Virus record (IMG/VR): IMGVR_UViG_3300036841_000171
Location: 1 to 35,531 of that record
Length of the DNA stretch: 35,531 nt
From: a virus
Reading direction: 5' to 3' (one strand)
Shown here: piece by piece, positions 5,816 to 14,313 of the stretch
Layout: every line of letters starts with the position of its first letter
Position numbering within the stretch: the first letter of the stretch is position 1
The notes under the pieces: generated by a model
Seen by the model: only the letters and a program-made list of their open reading frames with translations
Told to the model about the DNA's origin: nothing
The model's database searches: none
Made by a program: the position numbers and the translations under genes

Positions 5816-7792
5816 ATGCCCAGCCTAACTAGGAATATCCCAAATGACAGTGACCTCGCCCGGCGGATCCGGGGCGAAGTGCAAAGACGCGTCCGGATGT
5901 GGGAAAGTGGTATCTCTCTCAAGGCGGCGAAATGGCGGGAAGCGGAGGAACGTGTACTCGCCTTTATTCCCGAAAGAGAGGTTGATGCAGCTCGGCGCAG
6001 AGGCCGGGAGAATGGGCTTCCGCAGTACACCACTATACAGATCCCCTACACTTATGCAGTTGTTATGGCTGCCTATACCTACCTTACGAGCGTATTTATG
6101 GGCCGCGACCCCGTATTCCAGTACACAGGTCGTCACGGTGAAACCCAACAGCAGGTTCAAGCTCTCGAGGCTTTAGTCGCTTACCAGTTGATGCAAGCGC
6201 AGATGACCAAGTATCTCCATACTTGGCTCTACGACAGCTTGAAGTATGGGGAAGGGATTGTCGGGCTCTTCTGGGATGAGAAGATCGATGTTGTCACCAC
6301 GATCCAAGAGCAACAGCAGACAGATACTGTCACTGGTATGCCCATTGGACCGAAGCAGAAGGTGCAGCAGTCCTTGCCCATGCGGACTTATGCAGGAAAC
6401 CGGCTTTATAATATACAACCTCAGTACTTTATCTGGGATACTCGTTACACCATGCGGGAGTTCCAATCAGGTGAGTATTGCGGCGAGCGACGGAAGGTGG
6501 GTTGGAATGAGATCATTCGAAGGCAGAAGCAAGGGTATTATATGAATGTAGACCTGATCGGTATGCAGACCGGTCGGGACTTTGTGAGCAGTGAGGAAGG
6601 GAGCTCAGAGCTGGAGCGCCCGGAGACGCTTGCGAACTTTCGCGCGAATGAGATGGGGAGTGATTTCGAAGGCCTCATCAAGCACCCGATGGTGGTCGGG
6701 ATCATCCAGCTCGCGGTGGAGCTCATACCGAAGGAGTGGCAGCTTGGGCAGTCTGATTATCCTGAGAAGTGGGTCCTTACTACCACGGATGACTTTACTG
6801 TGCTCATGGGGTGCCAGCCGCTTGGAGCTCTTCATTGTCGCTTTCCTTATTCGACTATTCCTTTTGAACCTGAAGGCTACGGCCTCACTTCTCGCGGGAT
6901 GCCAGAGATACTTGAGCCGGTCCAGAACACCGTGGACTGGTTGGTGAACTCGCATTTCTATAATGTGAGAGCTGCATTGAATAATAAGTTCGTGGTCGAT
7001 CCGAGCCGGGTGATCATGAAGGACGTTTTGGATCCGTTGCCCGGCGGGGTGATCCGACTCAAGCCCGAGGCGTATGGAACTGATACCCGGCTTCCGATGA
7101 ATCAGATGGCAATCAATGATGTGACGAGAACGCATCTTCAGGATCTCCAGATGATGATTGGGATCGGGGAGCGGACTGGAGGTGTGAATGATCAGATCAT
7201 GGGTATGCTCTCCACAGGAGGTAGAAAAACGGCTACGGAGGTACGTACCTCGACATCTCTGGGTATTAATCGTCTTAAGACGTCGGCGGAGTTTGCCAGT
7301 ACGTGTGGGTTTGATCCGTTATCCGTGATGATGGTCCAGAACACCCAGCAGTATTATGATATGGAGCTGAAGTTCAAGATCGCGGGTGATCTGTTGATGA
7401 ATGCCGGGCAGAGCTTCATTATGGTTCGCCCGGAGAACATAGCAGGTGGTTTTGATTTCGTCCCAGTAGATGGGAGCTTACCCATTGACCGGATGGCGCA
7501 AGTGCAGCTGTGGGAGCAGCTGATGAGTACCGGGATGACTAATGCGCAGATTGGAATGGGGTATGATTGGGCAGGGATCTTCCAATGGGTAGCTCAGCTC
7601 GCGGGGCTGAAGAATATCACGCAGTTCAAGGTGCAAGTGCTGCCGCCCGGGATGGGGGCTCCTCCTGGGAGTATTCCGCTGACGCCGAGTGGGCCAGGTT
7701 CTGCAACGAAACGCGCGAATGGATCATCTCCGGGTGCGCAATCGGCCCCTGGTTATCCTGGTGGTCCGGGAGCTCTAGCTGGAGCGATGTAG
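5816..7792 (+). CDS. Portal protein
   Basis: A 658-residue protein placed directly after terL and before the scaffold and capsid genes, where tailed phages encode the portal. The N-terminal helical part includes IPYTYAVVMAAYTYLTSVFMGRDP and a repeated Gln/Thr loop. The centre has the stem/wing pattern with YGLTSRGMPEILEPVQNTVDWL and a long helix following, as in podovirus portals. About 50 C-terminal residues are Gly/Pro/Ser-rich and probably flexible. It would form the dodecameric ring at one capsid vertex through which DNA is packaged and ejected. Start at 5816 follows AAGGCGAG. Confidence 0.85.
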   Translation: MPSLTRNIPNDSDLARRIRGEVQRRVRMWESGISLKAAKWREAEERVLAFIPEREVDAARRRGRENGLPQYTTIQIPYTYAVVMAAYTYLTSVFMGRDPVFQYTGRHGETQQQVQALEALVAYQLMQAQMTKYLHTWLYDSLKYGEGIVGLFWDEKIDVVTTIQEQQQTDTVTGMPIGPKQKVQQSLPMRTYAGNRLYNIQPQYFIWDTRYTMREFQSGEYCGERRKVGWNEIIRRQKQGYYMNVDLIGMQTGRDFVSSEEGSSELERPETLANFRANEMGSDFEGLIKHPMVVGIIQLAVELIPKEWQLGQSDYPEKWVLTTTDDFTVLMGCQPLGALHCRFPYSTIPFEPEGYGLTSRGMPEILEPVQNTVDWLVNSHFYNVRAALNNKFVVDPSRVIMKDVLDPLPGGVIRLKPEAYGTDTRLPMNQMAINDVTRTHLQDLQMMIGIGERTGGVNDQIMGMLSTGGRKTATEVRTSTSLGINRLKTSAEFASTCGFDPLSVMMVQNTQQYYDMELKFKIAGDLLMNAGQSFIMVRPENIAGGFDFVPVDGSLPIDRMAQVQLWEQLMSTGMTNAQIGMGYDWAGIFQWVAQLAGLKNITQFKVQVLPPGMGAPPGSIPLTPSGPGSATKRANGSSPGAQSAPGYPGGPGALAGAM

Positions 7793-7793
7793 T

Positions 7794-8177
7794 GTGGCAT
7801 GGTGGTTATTCGTTGTCTCGGCGATCTTAATCAGTTGTGGTCTGGGATCCAAGGTATGGAAGCTATGGAAAAAGAGAAGGTGGAAGAAAGTGACCGAGGA
7901 ACAGAGGGTGGAAGCGGCCCGGCAGAAGAAGATGATGGAGGAGTTGATTTCAAGTCCTGGATGGGAGCTTTTGAGCAGGGCCGCGGAATACCAGATGAAG
8001 TACCGGACGGATACGATCCTTCTCGACCCGGAGGTGGAACCACTGAGAGCTAAGTATTTGGCTGGCGAGGTCGGGGGCATTAAGACTTTTCTTGCGATCC
8101 CGCAGGGCCTGATAGATACGAACGAAGCTGTTCTGCAAGCGTGGATGGCGCAAGAAGAGGAAGAAGGTAGAGGATGA
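7794..8177 (+). CDS. Membrane-anchored hypothetical protein
   Basis: A 127-residue protein starting at GTG 7794, with GGAG (7781-7784) nine bases upstream and two bases after the portal stop. Residues 2-18 are hydrophobic (WWLFVVSAILISCGLG), then a basic stop-transfer segment WKLWKKRRWKK and a helical, Glu/Lys-rich body. The C at residue 15 is not a convincing lipobox. It overlaps the scaffold gene by ATGA. A competing frame at 7799-8053 looks less protein-like. No family recognised. Confidence 0.6.
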   Translation: MAWWLFVVSAILISCGLGSKVWKLWKKRRWKKVTEEQRVEAARQKKMMEELISSPGWELLSRAAEYQMKYRTDTILLDPEVEPLRAKYLAGEVGGIKTFLAIPQGLIDTNEAVLQAWMAQEEEEGRG

Positions 8178-9298
8178 TTCTCGGGCACGTACAAGCACTT
8201 CTCGCGGGCGACGGATCGGGCAGCGGCGTTCCAGCTGCGCCGCCGGCCCCCGCTGCTCCAGCTAGCGCTCCAGCTCCTACTCCAGCTGTCGAGCCCGCAG
8301 CTCCAGCTTCTAGTCCTGCTCCTGCTCCGGATCCGATCGCGGAGGGTGAGAAGGAAGTGAATATGGATTGGGTGCTCCAAGCATTCGATCCGATGCAGAA
8401 TGACATCGAAGAAGAGAGCGATGTTATTGAAGCTCCACCGGCGACCCCGGTGGTTGAGGGTCAGCCTCCGGCTGCTACCCCACCCGTGCAGACGCAGGTC
8501 GCACAACAGCCCGTAGCTGCAGTTCCTCCGGTGACGACTCCGCCGGTGGTAACACCTCCTGCAGTTCCGCCCGTTGTGGCTCAACCTGTGGCAGCACAGC
8601 AGGCGCAGACTCCAGTGCAAACTCAGCAACCCCCTCAGACGGGAGCTGCGGAGCCTGAGCCGACGCAAGTGTTGCATCAGCTTGCTGATGCAGTCGTCCA
8701 GCAACAAGGCGTGTTTACTGACTACCTCGCTCAGCAGCAGTATGGGATACCACAGCAGGATTTGGATGCTTTAGGTCTTACGCCTGAGCAATCAGCTGTG
8801 CTCTCGAAACTGCAAGCGAAGGTGCATGTAAACGTCGTCAGCTCGATGACGAAGATGTTTGCACAGCAGCTGCCCGCGATGATGCACGGCCTGCTTAATC
8901 AACGGGACAGCTCTCGGAAGGCGGAGGACGCTTACTTCGAAAGGTGGCCTCAGCTCAAGAGCGCTGATAAGAAGGTCGTGTTTGATGTCATGAAGACCTA
9001 TCGTCAAATGAACCCCCAGGCGACTCGGGATCAGTTCATCCAGATGACGGGTGCAATGGCATGTGCGGTCCTGGGTCTTCCAATCCAGGTCCCTAGTGGG
9101 ACTGCGCCTGCTCCCGCTTCACCACCAGCTCCATTAACCCCGGGTCCAATTGTAAGGCAGCCTAATGGCCTTCCGGCGTTCGTGCCAGCTGGTACTTCAA
9201 CCGCTCCGGCGAGTTCACAGCCGCAACCCCAGCTTAATGAATGGGACCGACTGAGTCGGATCATGGCTCTGGATGACCAAGGAGCATTCGATACCTGA
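8174..9298 (+). CDS. Probable head scaffolding protein
   Basis: A 374-residue protein immediately before the major capsid gene, the usual scaffold position. Residues about 18-165 are dominated by Pro, Ala, Val and Gln, with an acidic patch (NDIEEESD) near residue 77. A helical region (about 170-290) follows, with QQQYGIPQQDLDALGL and KAEDAYFERWPQL, then another Pro/Ala linker and a charged C-terminal helix (LNEWDRLSRIMALDDQG) that could bind capsid subunits. The assignment is by position and composition; scaffolds share little sequence. Translation is coupled to the preceding gene by ATGA. Confidence 0.65.
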   Translation: MILGHVQALLAGDGSGSGVPAAPPAPAAPASAPAPTPAVEPAAPASSPAPAPDPIAEGEKEVNMDWVLQAFDPMQNDIEEESDVIEAPPATPVVEGQPPAATPPVQTQVAQQPVAAVPPVTTPPVVTPPAVPPVVAQPVAAQQAQTPVQTQQPPQTGAAEPEPTQVLHQLADAVVQQQGVFTDYLAQQQYGIPQQDLDALGLTPEQSAVLSKLQAKVHVNVVSSMTKMFAQQLPAMMHGLLNQRDSSRKAEDAYFERWPQLKSADKKVVFDVMKTYRQMNPQATRDQFIQMTGAMACAVLGLPIQVPSGTAPAPASPPAPLTPGPIVRQPNGLPAFVPAGTSTAPASSQPQPQLNEWDRLSRIMALDDQGAFDT

Positions 9299-9308
9299 GG
9301 TGTAAGAG

Positions 9309-10568
9309 ATGTCAGCTATTGCTGGTCTGCGAGGAACTGGCGACTTCGGCACAGATGAAAGGCCGAAGAACTTTAGAGAGATGATTCTCTTCATGAACCC
9401 GAATGGCAGCGCGCCGATCTTCGCGCTGACCTCGAAGGCGAAGAAGAAGAGCGTCGACGATCCGGAGTATGCGTGGTGGAACGAGACGAACGTCTTGATC
9501 CGCTTGAAGGTGAACGGGGCATTGACCTCGGCCGCTACGACGGTGGTGGTGAACTCCGCTGACCCGAGCGCGAGCACCTTGAATATCAACTATGGGACGG
9601 CGAGCCACCTGAAGAATGGTGACTTGCTGATGGTGGAGCCCTCTTCCGATAACGCGACCTTCAACCCAGAAGTTATAGAGGTGATCGAATCGCTTTCGGA
9701 TACCGCCTTCACTGTGAGACGGGGAGCTCAAGGCACGACGCCCGCGACCATCGCGGACCAAGCTTTCCTCCTTCTGATTGGTTCGAACTACGCGGAAGGT
9801 GGGACGGCTCCGAAGGCGGTCACGAGGAACCCGGTGAAGTTCAACAACTACACCCAGATCTTTAAGAACTCCTATGAGCTCACCGGGACGGTCAATCAGA
9901 CCAGGTTCCGTACCGGTGACCCGTGGAGCAATGATAAGAAAAGGAAGATGTTCGACCACTCGAGGGATATCGAGATGGCGATCATTTTCGGACAGAAGAA
10001 CGAGAATACGACCTCGAGCGAGAACGGGAAGCCCATCCGGACGTTTGGTGGGTTGCGGCAGCAAATCCCGAGCACGAGGCAGTTTGTATTCTCGGGCCCG
10101 GTGAAGCTAGGGACGGACGCATCGAACTCCTTCCTGGATAACGTTTATAAGGTGTTCGACTACGACTCCCCCGCGGGGGATACGAGGATCTGCTTTGCTG
10201 GTAATGCGGCTATCAACTCGCTTGCGAAGGTGGCAGCAGCGACTACGAACGTTCGGCTCAATTCTGATTCTGTGATTAAGCAGTACGGGATGGAGTTCCG
10301 GGAGTTCATCATGCCACAAGGCCGGCTGCTGATCAAGTCCCACCCTCTGCTGAACATCCATGGAGGTATCTACGCAAAATCCATGTTGATCTTGGACTTC
10401 GCGTCCATTAACTACGTCTGTCTCAAAGGTCGAGATACGAAGACCTTTGATGATGTGCAGAACAAGGACGAAGATGTTCGGCGTGGGTATATCATGACCG
10501 AATGTTCGGTGGCCTTGGACCGCGGCGGCCTGACCTGCGCTTACCTTGGAAACGTGACTGATACGTGA
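9309..10568 (+). CDS. Major capsid protein, SU10/DUF5309-like
   Basis: A 419-residue protein that builds the head shell. Its architecture resembles the SU10-type HK97-fold capsid group: an N-terminal arm (FREMILFMNPNGSAPIFALTSKAKKK), then an inserted beta-rich domain (about 65-160, VNGALTSAATTVVVNSADP...TFTVRRGAQGTT), then the continuation VKFNNYTQIFKNSYELTGT. The spine-helix region has DIEMAIIFGQK and the C-terminus has a strand-rich domain with RLLIKSHPLL. The start follows AGGTGTAAGAG. Position after the scaffold and strong coding quality support the call. Confidence 0.85.
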   Translation: MSAIAGLRGTGDFGTDERPKNFREMILFMNPNGSAPIFALTSKAKKKSVDDPEYAWWNETNVLIRLKVNGALTSAATTVVVNSADPSASTLNINYGTASHLKNGDLLMVEPSSDNATFNPEVIEVIESLSDTAFTVRRGAQGTTPATIADQAFLLLIGSNYAEGGTAPKAVTRNPVKFNNYTQIFKNSYELTGTVNQTRFRTGDPWSNDKKRKMFDHSRDIEMAIIFGQKNENTTSSENGKPIRTFGGLRQQIPSTRQFVFSGPVKLGTDASNSFLDNVYKVFDYDSPAGDTRICFAGNAAINSLAKVAAATTNVRLNSDSVIKQYGMEFREFIMPQGRLLIKSHPLLNIHGGIYAKSMLILDFASINYVCLKGRDTKTFDDVQNKDEDVRRGYIMTECSVALDRGGLTCAYLGNVTDT

Positions 10569-10612
10569 GCAGTTCGAGCTGAGTGGCTTGGTGATCAACT
10601 TGGAGATGGAAA

Positions 10613-10996
10613 ATGGCACGTAGGCTTGATAATCCTCGGATTAAGGATCCGATTTTTGAAGGTCAGGCTTCCTCCTGGCCGAGAATTAAGGTGAACGCAG
10701 ACGTCGCGGCGGCCGGTTCAGCTCAGACTGACGCGGCAGCCCTTTTCGAAGGGTTCACGGTGGTGACAGGTGCTGATGGCACGAAGGGGGTGATCTTGCC
10801 TCCGGGTGTCCCTGGCACGGTCGTGTGGATCAAAGGTACCACGGCAGCGGTACTGAAGGTGTATCCACAAACGGGTGGGGCGATCAATGCGATCGCCGCC
10901 AATGGCGCCTTGAGCTTGACCTCCGGCGTCATGCCTTCGCTCTTTGTTGCGAAGAGCTTGACCCAATGGTACACGCTTCCGCTCGTAGCGTCGTAA
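10613..10996 (+). CDS. Capsid decoration or fibre-type small virion protein
   Basis: A 127-residue protein right after the capsid gene. After a basic N-terminus (ARRLDNPRIKDPIFEGQ), the rest is a beta-rich domain with GVILPPGVPGTVVWIKG, AVLKVYPQTGGAINAI and a terminal QWYTLPLVAS. The pattern of turns resembles small phage decoration domains and the C-terminal domain of the fibre protein encoded at 11072. A decoration or head-fibre role is likely but not demonstrated. Confidence 0.6.
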   Translation: MARRLDNPRIKDPIFEGQASSWPRIKVNADVAAAGSAQTDAAALFEGFTVVTGADGTKGVILPPGVPGTVVWIKGTTAAVLKVYPQTGGAINAIAANGALSLTSGVMPSLFVAKSLTQWYTLPLVAS

Positions 10997-11071
10997 GGTA
11001 GTGCGTTCCGGGGGTGGTGTTTTGATGCACTACTCCCGGGGCGTAATGCGGCATATGCTGAGGGGCTGCCC
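10997..11071 (+). promoter_or_regulatory. Intergenic control region with stem-loop and TAATGC element
   Basis: This 75-bp gap is the largest inside the virion operon. GTAGTGC (10998-11004) pairs perfectly with GCACTAC (11027-11033); no T-run follows, so it is not a standard terminator but could attenuate or stabilise RNA. It is followed by GGGCGTAATGC (11039-11049, identical to 183-193) running into TAATGCGGCATATGCTG (11044-11060), which matches 611-627 at 16 of 17 positions. GAGGGG next supplies the ribosome-binding site of the tail fibre gene. A regulated internal promoter or operator for tail genes is a reasonable inference. Confidence 0.55.
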
Positions 11072-13279
11072 GTGCCAAGCTTAAAACACAACTACATCTC
11101 TGCGCGGCCGCAGTCAGCGGATTCGAATCTCGTCTCGAAAAACGCGTGGAATGATGAGCATAATTTTCAGGTTGAAGCATTTTCGGTCCTTGGGAGGTCT
11201 GGTTCAACTGCCGGATCTGTTCAAGCTATCTCTGCCGCATCCGATAACTTAACGCTACAAAGGATCGCGGGAGCTCTTGTCTTTGCGATCATCTCAACTA
11301 CAGCTTTAGCGGATAATTCTGTCACCTATGCGAAGCTGCAGGATGTTGCAGCTCTTTCCGTCGTCGGCCAACCTACGAATGTTGCGGGGGATGCAGTTGA
11401 TATCACTGCGGGCGCGGACTTCAATATCCTTCGGAGGTCCGGGACTGCGATCGGGTTTGGATCGATCGACCTTTCTCAAGCCGGCGCGGTTGGTAGCTCG
11501 AGGTTGGCTTACGCGAACGTTGCGCAAGGTTCAGCCCGGAGTGTTTGGGGTGTAGGTGGGAATGCGACCGCGGATCATGCGGACATTCAAGGAACAGCTG
11601 ATCAAGTTTTGGTGGTGAATACGGCTGGCACTGCGCTGGCTTTCGGGACCGTTGCGACAGGTGGTATTACCGCCGCCGCGGTCACCTATGCGAAGATCCA
11701 AAACCTCGCTGGGCTTTCGGTGATGGGCCGGAGTGCCAGCTCGAGTGGAGTTGGCGCGGATATAACCGGGACCGCGAATCAATTTCTTCAGGTCAATTCT
11801 GGCGCAACTGCCCTCGCCTTCGTAACGATGGGCGGGGATGCGGCTTTAAGTAGTGGGACCCTGACTGTTCAGCCCCAGGCGATTACGTTTGCGAAGATCC
11901 AAAATTCAGCTGCGGCGGGCCTTTCGGTAGTCGGAAGGTCAACGAACTCCGCGGGGTCATTTGCGGAGATCAACGCGGCCTCGGATTTCCAGGTTTTGAG
12001 GCGGTCCGGGACGGCTGTCGGGTTTGGAGCGATTGATGTCTCACAAGCTAATGCAGTAACTGGCCGCCTCGCCTTCGCGAATCTTACTCAAGGTAGCGCT
12101 CGGAGCGTCTTAGGTGTAACGGGGAACGCGACGGCAGATTTCGCCTCGATTCAGGGCACCGCGGATCAGGTTCTAAGGGTCGATTCGGCCGGAACAAGCT
12201 TAGCCTTCGGAACTATAGCTACCGCCGGGATTGCGAACAACGCGGTCGATAATACGAAGATCCGGCAGGGGATTGCTAGGTCGGTCATTGGAGTGACCGG
12301 AAATGCGACGGCGAACGTTGCGGATATCCAGGGCGCGGCTGGATCGATCCTGAATGTCCCGAATGCGGGCACCTCGCTCATCTTCTCGACCTCTCCTGAG
12401 ATCGCCACGCAGGTGACGGTTCCGATTGTGATAGGTGGAACTGGGGCCTCGAGCTCGCTCTCGATTAAATCGACCTCTGGAGTCGGGACCTCTGATTTCA
12501 TTGATTTCCTGGTCGGTAATAATGGCGCGGTCCGCGCGATGCGGATGTTCACAACCGGACAGGTGTCCGTTGGAGACACTGCAACAGCAGCTGCTTCGAA
12601 CATTGCGATAAATTCTGGTGGAACCTTACCAAACTTCCAGACGCATACGACAACCACTCAACAATGCATGGCCTATTATCAGTGGTCAAATGATACCTTA
12701 TCTGCTCAGTTCAACTTTGCGAAGAGTAGAAGTGGAACTGTCGGGACGCATACTATTGTGGCAAGTGGAGATGATGTTGGGATTCTGCTTGCTAGAGGTA
12801 GTGATGGGACGAACTTTATTCAAGCTGCGGGAATTCGTTTCCAGATTGATGGGACCCCAGGCACAAATGATATGCCGGGGAGGATTGTCTTCTCAACCAC
12901 GCTGGATGGTGCTTCAGGTATCACGAATAGGTGGCAGATTGGGAATGACGGCTTCCTCACGATGCTCAGTGGGAGCTTTGGAAGAGGAGCTGTGGTTACG
13001 AAGACCGCGGACTTCACCCTCGCTGCGAACGAGAATTGGGTGATCAATAACAAAGCCGGAGCTACTTGCACTGTGACCCTCCCGGCCGGGTCGGCATACC
13101 CCGGAAGGGAGGTTATGTTCCAGAACAATCAAGCTCAGACGTTGGTGAGTGCAAGCTCGAATGTGGTGCCGAAGGCGAGCACCACCGCGGGAACTGCAAT
13201 CCTCCCAGCGACGAATGGAGCTTGGTGTACTCTGGTGAGTGATGGGACGAATTGGAAGATCATGATCTCGGGAACTTAA
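11072..13279 (+). CDS. Tail fibre protein with internal repeats
   Basis: A 735-residue protein starting at GTG 11072 with GAGGGG upstream. From about residue 96 to 445 it consists of imperfect repeats of roughly 55 residues with recurring SVVGR, SGTA.GFG, QGSARSV.GV.GNATAD and IQGTADQVL motifs, typical of trimeric fibrous beta-structures. Residues about 450-640 look like a globular fibre domain. The C-terminus (about 645-735, NWVINNKAGATCTVTLPAG...DGTNWKIMISG) is a small beta-domain seen in several phage fibre proteins. It probably helps recognise the host surface. The repeats are also visible at DNA level, so recombination could change fibre length. Confidence 0.75.
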   Translation: MPSLKHNYISARPQSADSNLVSKNAWNDEHNFQVEAFSVLGRSGSTAGSVQAISAASDNLTLQRIAGALVFAIISTTALADNSVTYAKLQDVAALSVVGQPTNVAGDAVDITAGADFNILRRSGTAIGFGSIDLSQAGAVGSSRLAYANVAQGSARSVWGVGGNATADHADIQGTADQVLVVNTAGTALAFGTVATGGITAAAVTYAKIQNLAGLSVMGRSASSSGVGADITGTANQFLQVNSGATALAFVTMGGDAALSSGTLTVQPQAITFAKIQNSAAAGLSVVGRSTNSAGSFAEINAASDFQVLRRSGTAVGFGAIDVSQANAVTGRLAFANLTQGSARSVLGVTGNATADFASIQGTADQVLRVDSAGTSLAFGTIATAGIANNAVDNTKIRQGIARSVIGVTGNATANVADIQGAAGSILNVPNAGTSLIFSTSPEIATQVTVPIVIGGTGASSSLSIKSTSGVGTSDFIDFLVGNNGAVRAMRMFTTGQVSVGDTATAAASNIAINSGGTLPNFQTHTTTTQQCMAYYQWSNDTLSAQFNFAKSRSGTVGTHTIVASGDDVGILLARGSDGTNFIQAAGIRFQIDGTPGTNDMPGRIVFSTTLDGASGITNRWQIGNDGFLTMLSGSFGRGAVVTKTADFTLAANENWVINNKAGATCTVTLPAGSAYPGREVMFQNNQAQTLVSASSNVVPKASTTAGTAILPATNGAWCTLVSDGTNWKIMISGT

Positions 13280-13290
13280 AGGAGGTGAGA

Positions 13291-13539
13291 ATGCTAGTGT
13301 TGAGTGAGAAGGATCTAGGAGAACTTCAGGCTTATTTGGATGAAGTTCCACTGAAGTACGCGGCCCCGATTGTGCAGTTTTTTATGCGGAAGCATAAGGA
13401 GCTTGCAGATGCGACCGCGGAGCAACAGAAGTTGAAGGAGATGAAGAATGAAGGAGCTGTTGGGAAGTCTGCCAAGCCTCCTAGCAATGGCGTGGGCGGC
13501 GGTAAGCCCGAGAAGTCAAAGCAACTGGACCCCAGATAG
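13291..13539 (+). CDS. Small tail-region protein with flexible basic tail
   Basis: An 82-residue protein with a near-perfect site AAAGGAGGTGAGA before ATG 13291, which excludes the earlier in-frame ATG inside the fibre gene. Residues 1-55 are helical and charged (LSEKDLGELQAYLDEVP, APIVQFFMRKHKELADATAEQQKLKEM); the rest is Gly/Lys/Pro-rich and likely disordered. It overlaps the next gene by 92 bases in another frame. No family recognised. Confidence 0.65.
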   Translation: MLVLSEKDLGELQAYLDEVPLKYAAPIVQFFMRKHKELADATAEQQKLKEMKNEGAVGKSAKPPSNGVGGGKPEKSKQLDPR

Positions 13540-13660
13540 TGGGAAGGTCGGGGTTTTCGACTCCAGGGTCTTTGATCCCATGGTTTTTGACGTGGAGTAT
13601 GAATTCGGGCCGCCGGATGATCCGAAGAGCTCGACTTGGACGGCGGAGGCACCGTTATGA
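13448..13660 (+). CDS. Small protein with VFD repeats, overlapping its neighbour
   Basis: A 70-residue protein with AAGGAG upstream of ATG 13448, inside the end of the preceding gene. The first 20 residues are hydrophobic (LLGSLPSLLAMAWAAVS) and may be a signal or anchor. The middle has the repeat VFDSRVFDPMVFD, a pattern seen in some phage tail-region proteins, followed by an acidic strand. Its TGA overlaps the next start as ATGA. Exact function is unknown. Confidence 0.55.
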   Translation: MKELLGSLPSLLAMAWAAVSPRSQSNWTPDSGKVGVFDSRVFDPMVFDVEYEFGPPDDPKSSTWTAEAPL

Positions 13661-14313
13661 CGAGGGATGAGGGGGTTGCCCGGATCAAGGAGCAGCTGGG
13701 TTTCCGGACGACTTTGGACAGCTCGATCGTGAATCAACTGATTCTCGCGCAGGTCTTGCTCGAGGCCAATCACCCTCTACCTTGGTTTCTGGTTTCGGAG
13801 GACTCCTACACGGTGACGGATATTGGAGATGAAAGGGTTTCGATCCCTTTGGACTTCCTCGCAGAGACGGATGAGGCGGTTTTTAAGTATGTTCCGGATG
13901 TGGTGAGTGGGGATAATCCGGAGGTGGATCTGGTTAAGGATGATTATGATACCTTGAGGATCAACTACCGGGATGATAGTACAGGGTTGACGAAGGTGGG
14001 CCCGCCGGAGGCGTATGCGCTGTTAGGGAATTACTTCCGGATCTTCCCCACCCCGGATGCTCTTTATACCTTGAAGACGATCTATTATGCAAAAGATACT
14101 ACCTTGGATACGAATGTGGAGAATAAGTGGCTGAAGTATGCCCCGATGCTTATTCTAGGTAGGGCAGGGAAGTTCATTGCCGGGCCTTTGCGGGATACGG
14201 CAGCTATGCAGATCTTCGGTGAGTGGGAACAGATCGGGCAGACGAGCTTAATCCGAAGGGATACGGATCGGGATCTGGCGAATCGAAGCTTGCAGATGGG
14301 AGGGCCGCACTGA
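13657..14313 (+). CDS. Head-tail adaptor-like (tubular A-type) protein
   Basis: A 218-residue protein starting at ATG 13657, with GGAGG seven bases before it and an ATGA overlap with the preceding stop. It opens with a helix (TRDEGVARIKEQLGFRT), then a helical pair, a strand-rich central region (SYTVTDIGDERVSIPLDFL, PPEAYALLGNYFRIFPTPDALYTLKTIYY) and a C-terminal helical part (WLKYAPMLILGRAGKFIAGPL...AMQIFGEWEQ). This order is that of T7 gp11/P22 gp4-like adaptors, which sit between the portal and nozzle. Identification is by pattern and by its place in the tail gene cluster. Confidence 0.6.
   Translation: MTRDEGVARIKEQLGFRTTLDSSIVNQLILAQVLLEANHPLPWFLVSEDSYTVTDIGDERVSIPLDFLAETDEAVFKYVPDVVSGDNPEVDLVKDDYDTLRINYRDDSTGLTKVGPPEAYALLGNYFRIFPTPDALYTLKTIYYAKDTTLDTNVENKWLKYAPMLILGRAGKFIAGPLRDTAAMQIFGEWEQIGQTSLIRRDTDRDLANRSLQMGGPH

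Noticed and set aside
7799-8053. 84-residue frame overlapping the membrane protein after the portal gene
   Set aside because: Low-complexity Gly/Glu product; the GTG-started frame at 7794 has better coding character, a ribosome site and an ATGA link to the scaffold gene.
7775-8707. 310-residue frame on the - strand opposite the scaffold gene
   Set aside because: Its Arg/Ser/Leu-rich composition is what the reverse of a Pro/Ala/Gln-rich gene yields.
9312-10064. 250-residue frame on the - strand opposite the capsid gene
   Set aside because: Shadow of a confidently assigned capsid gene; no family pattern.
10998-11033. Intrinsic terminator after the decoration-like gene
   Set aside because: The 7-bp stem has a 22-base loop and no T-run follows, so it was described only as a stem-loop in a control region.
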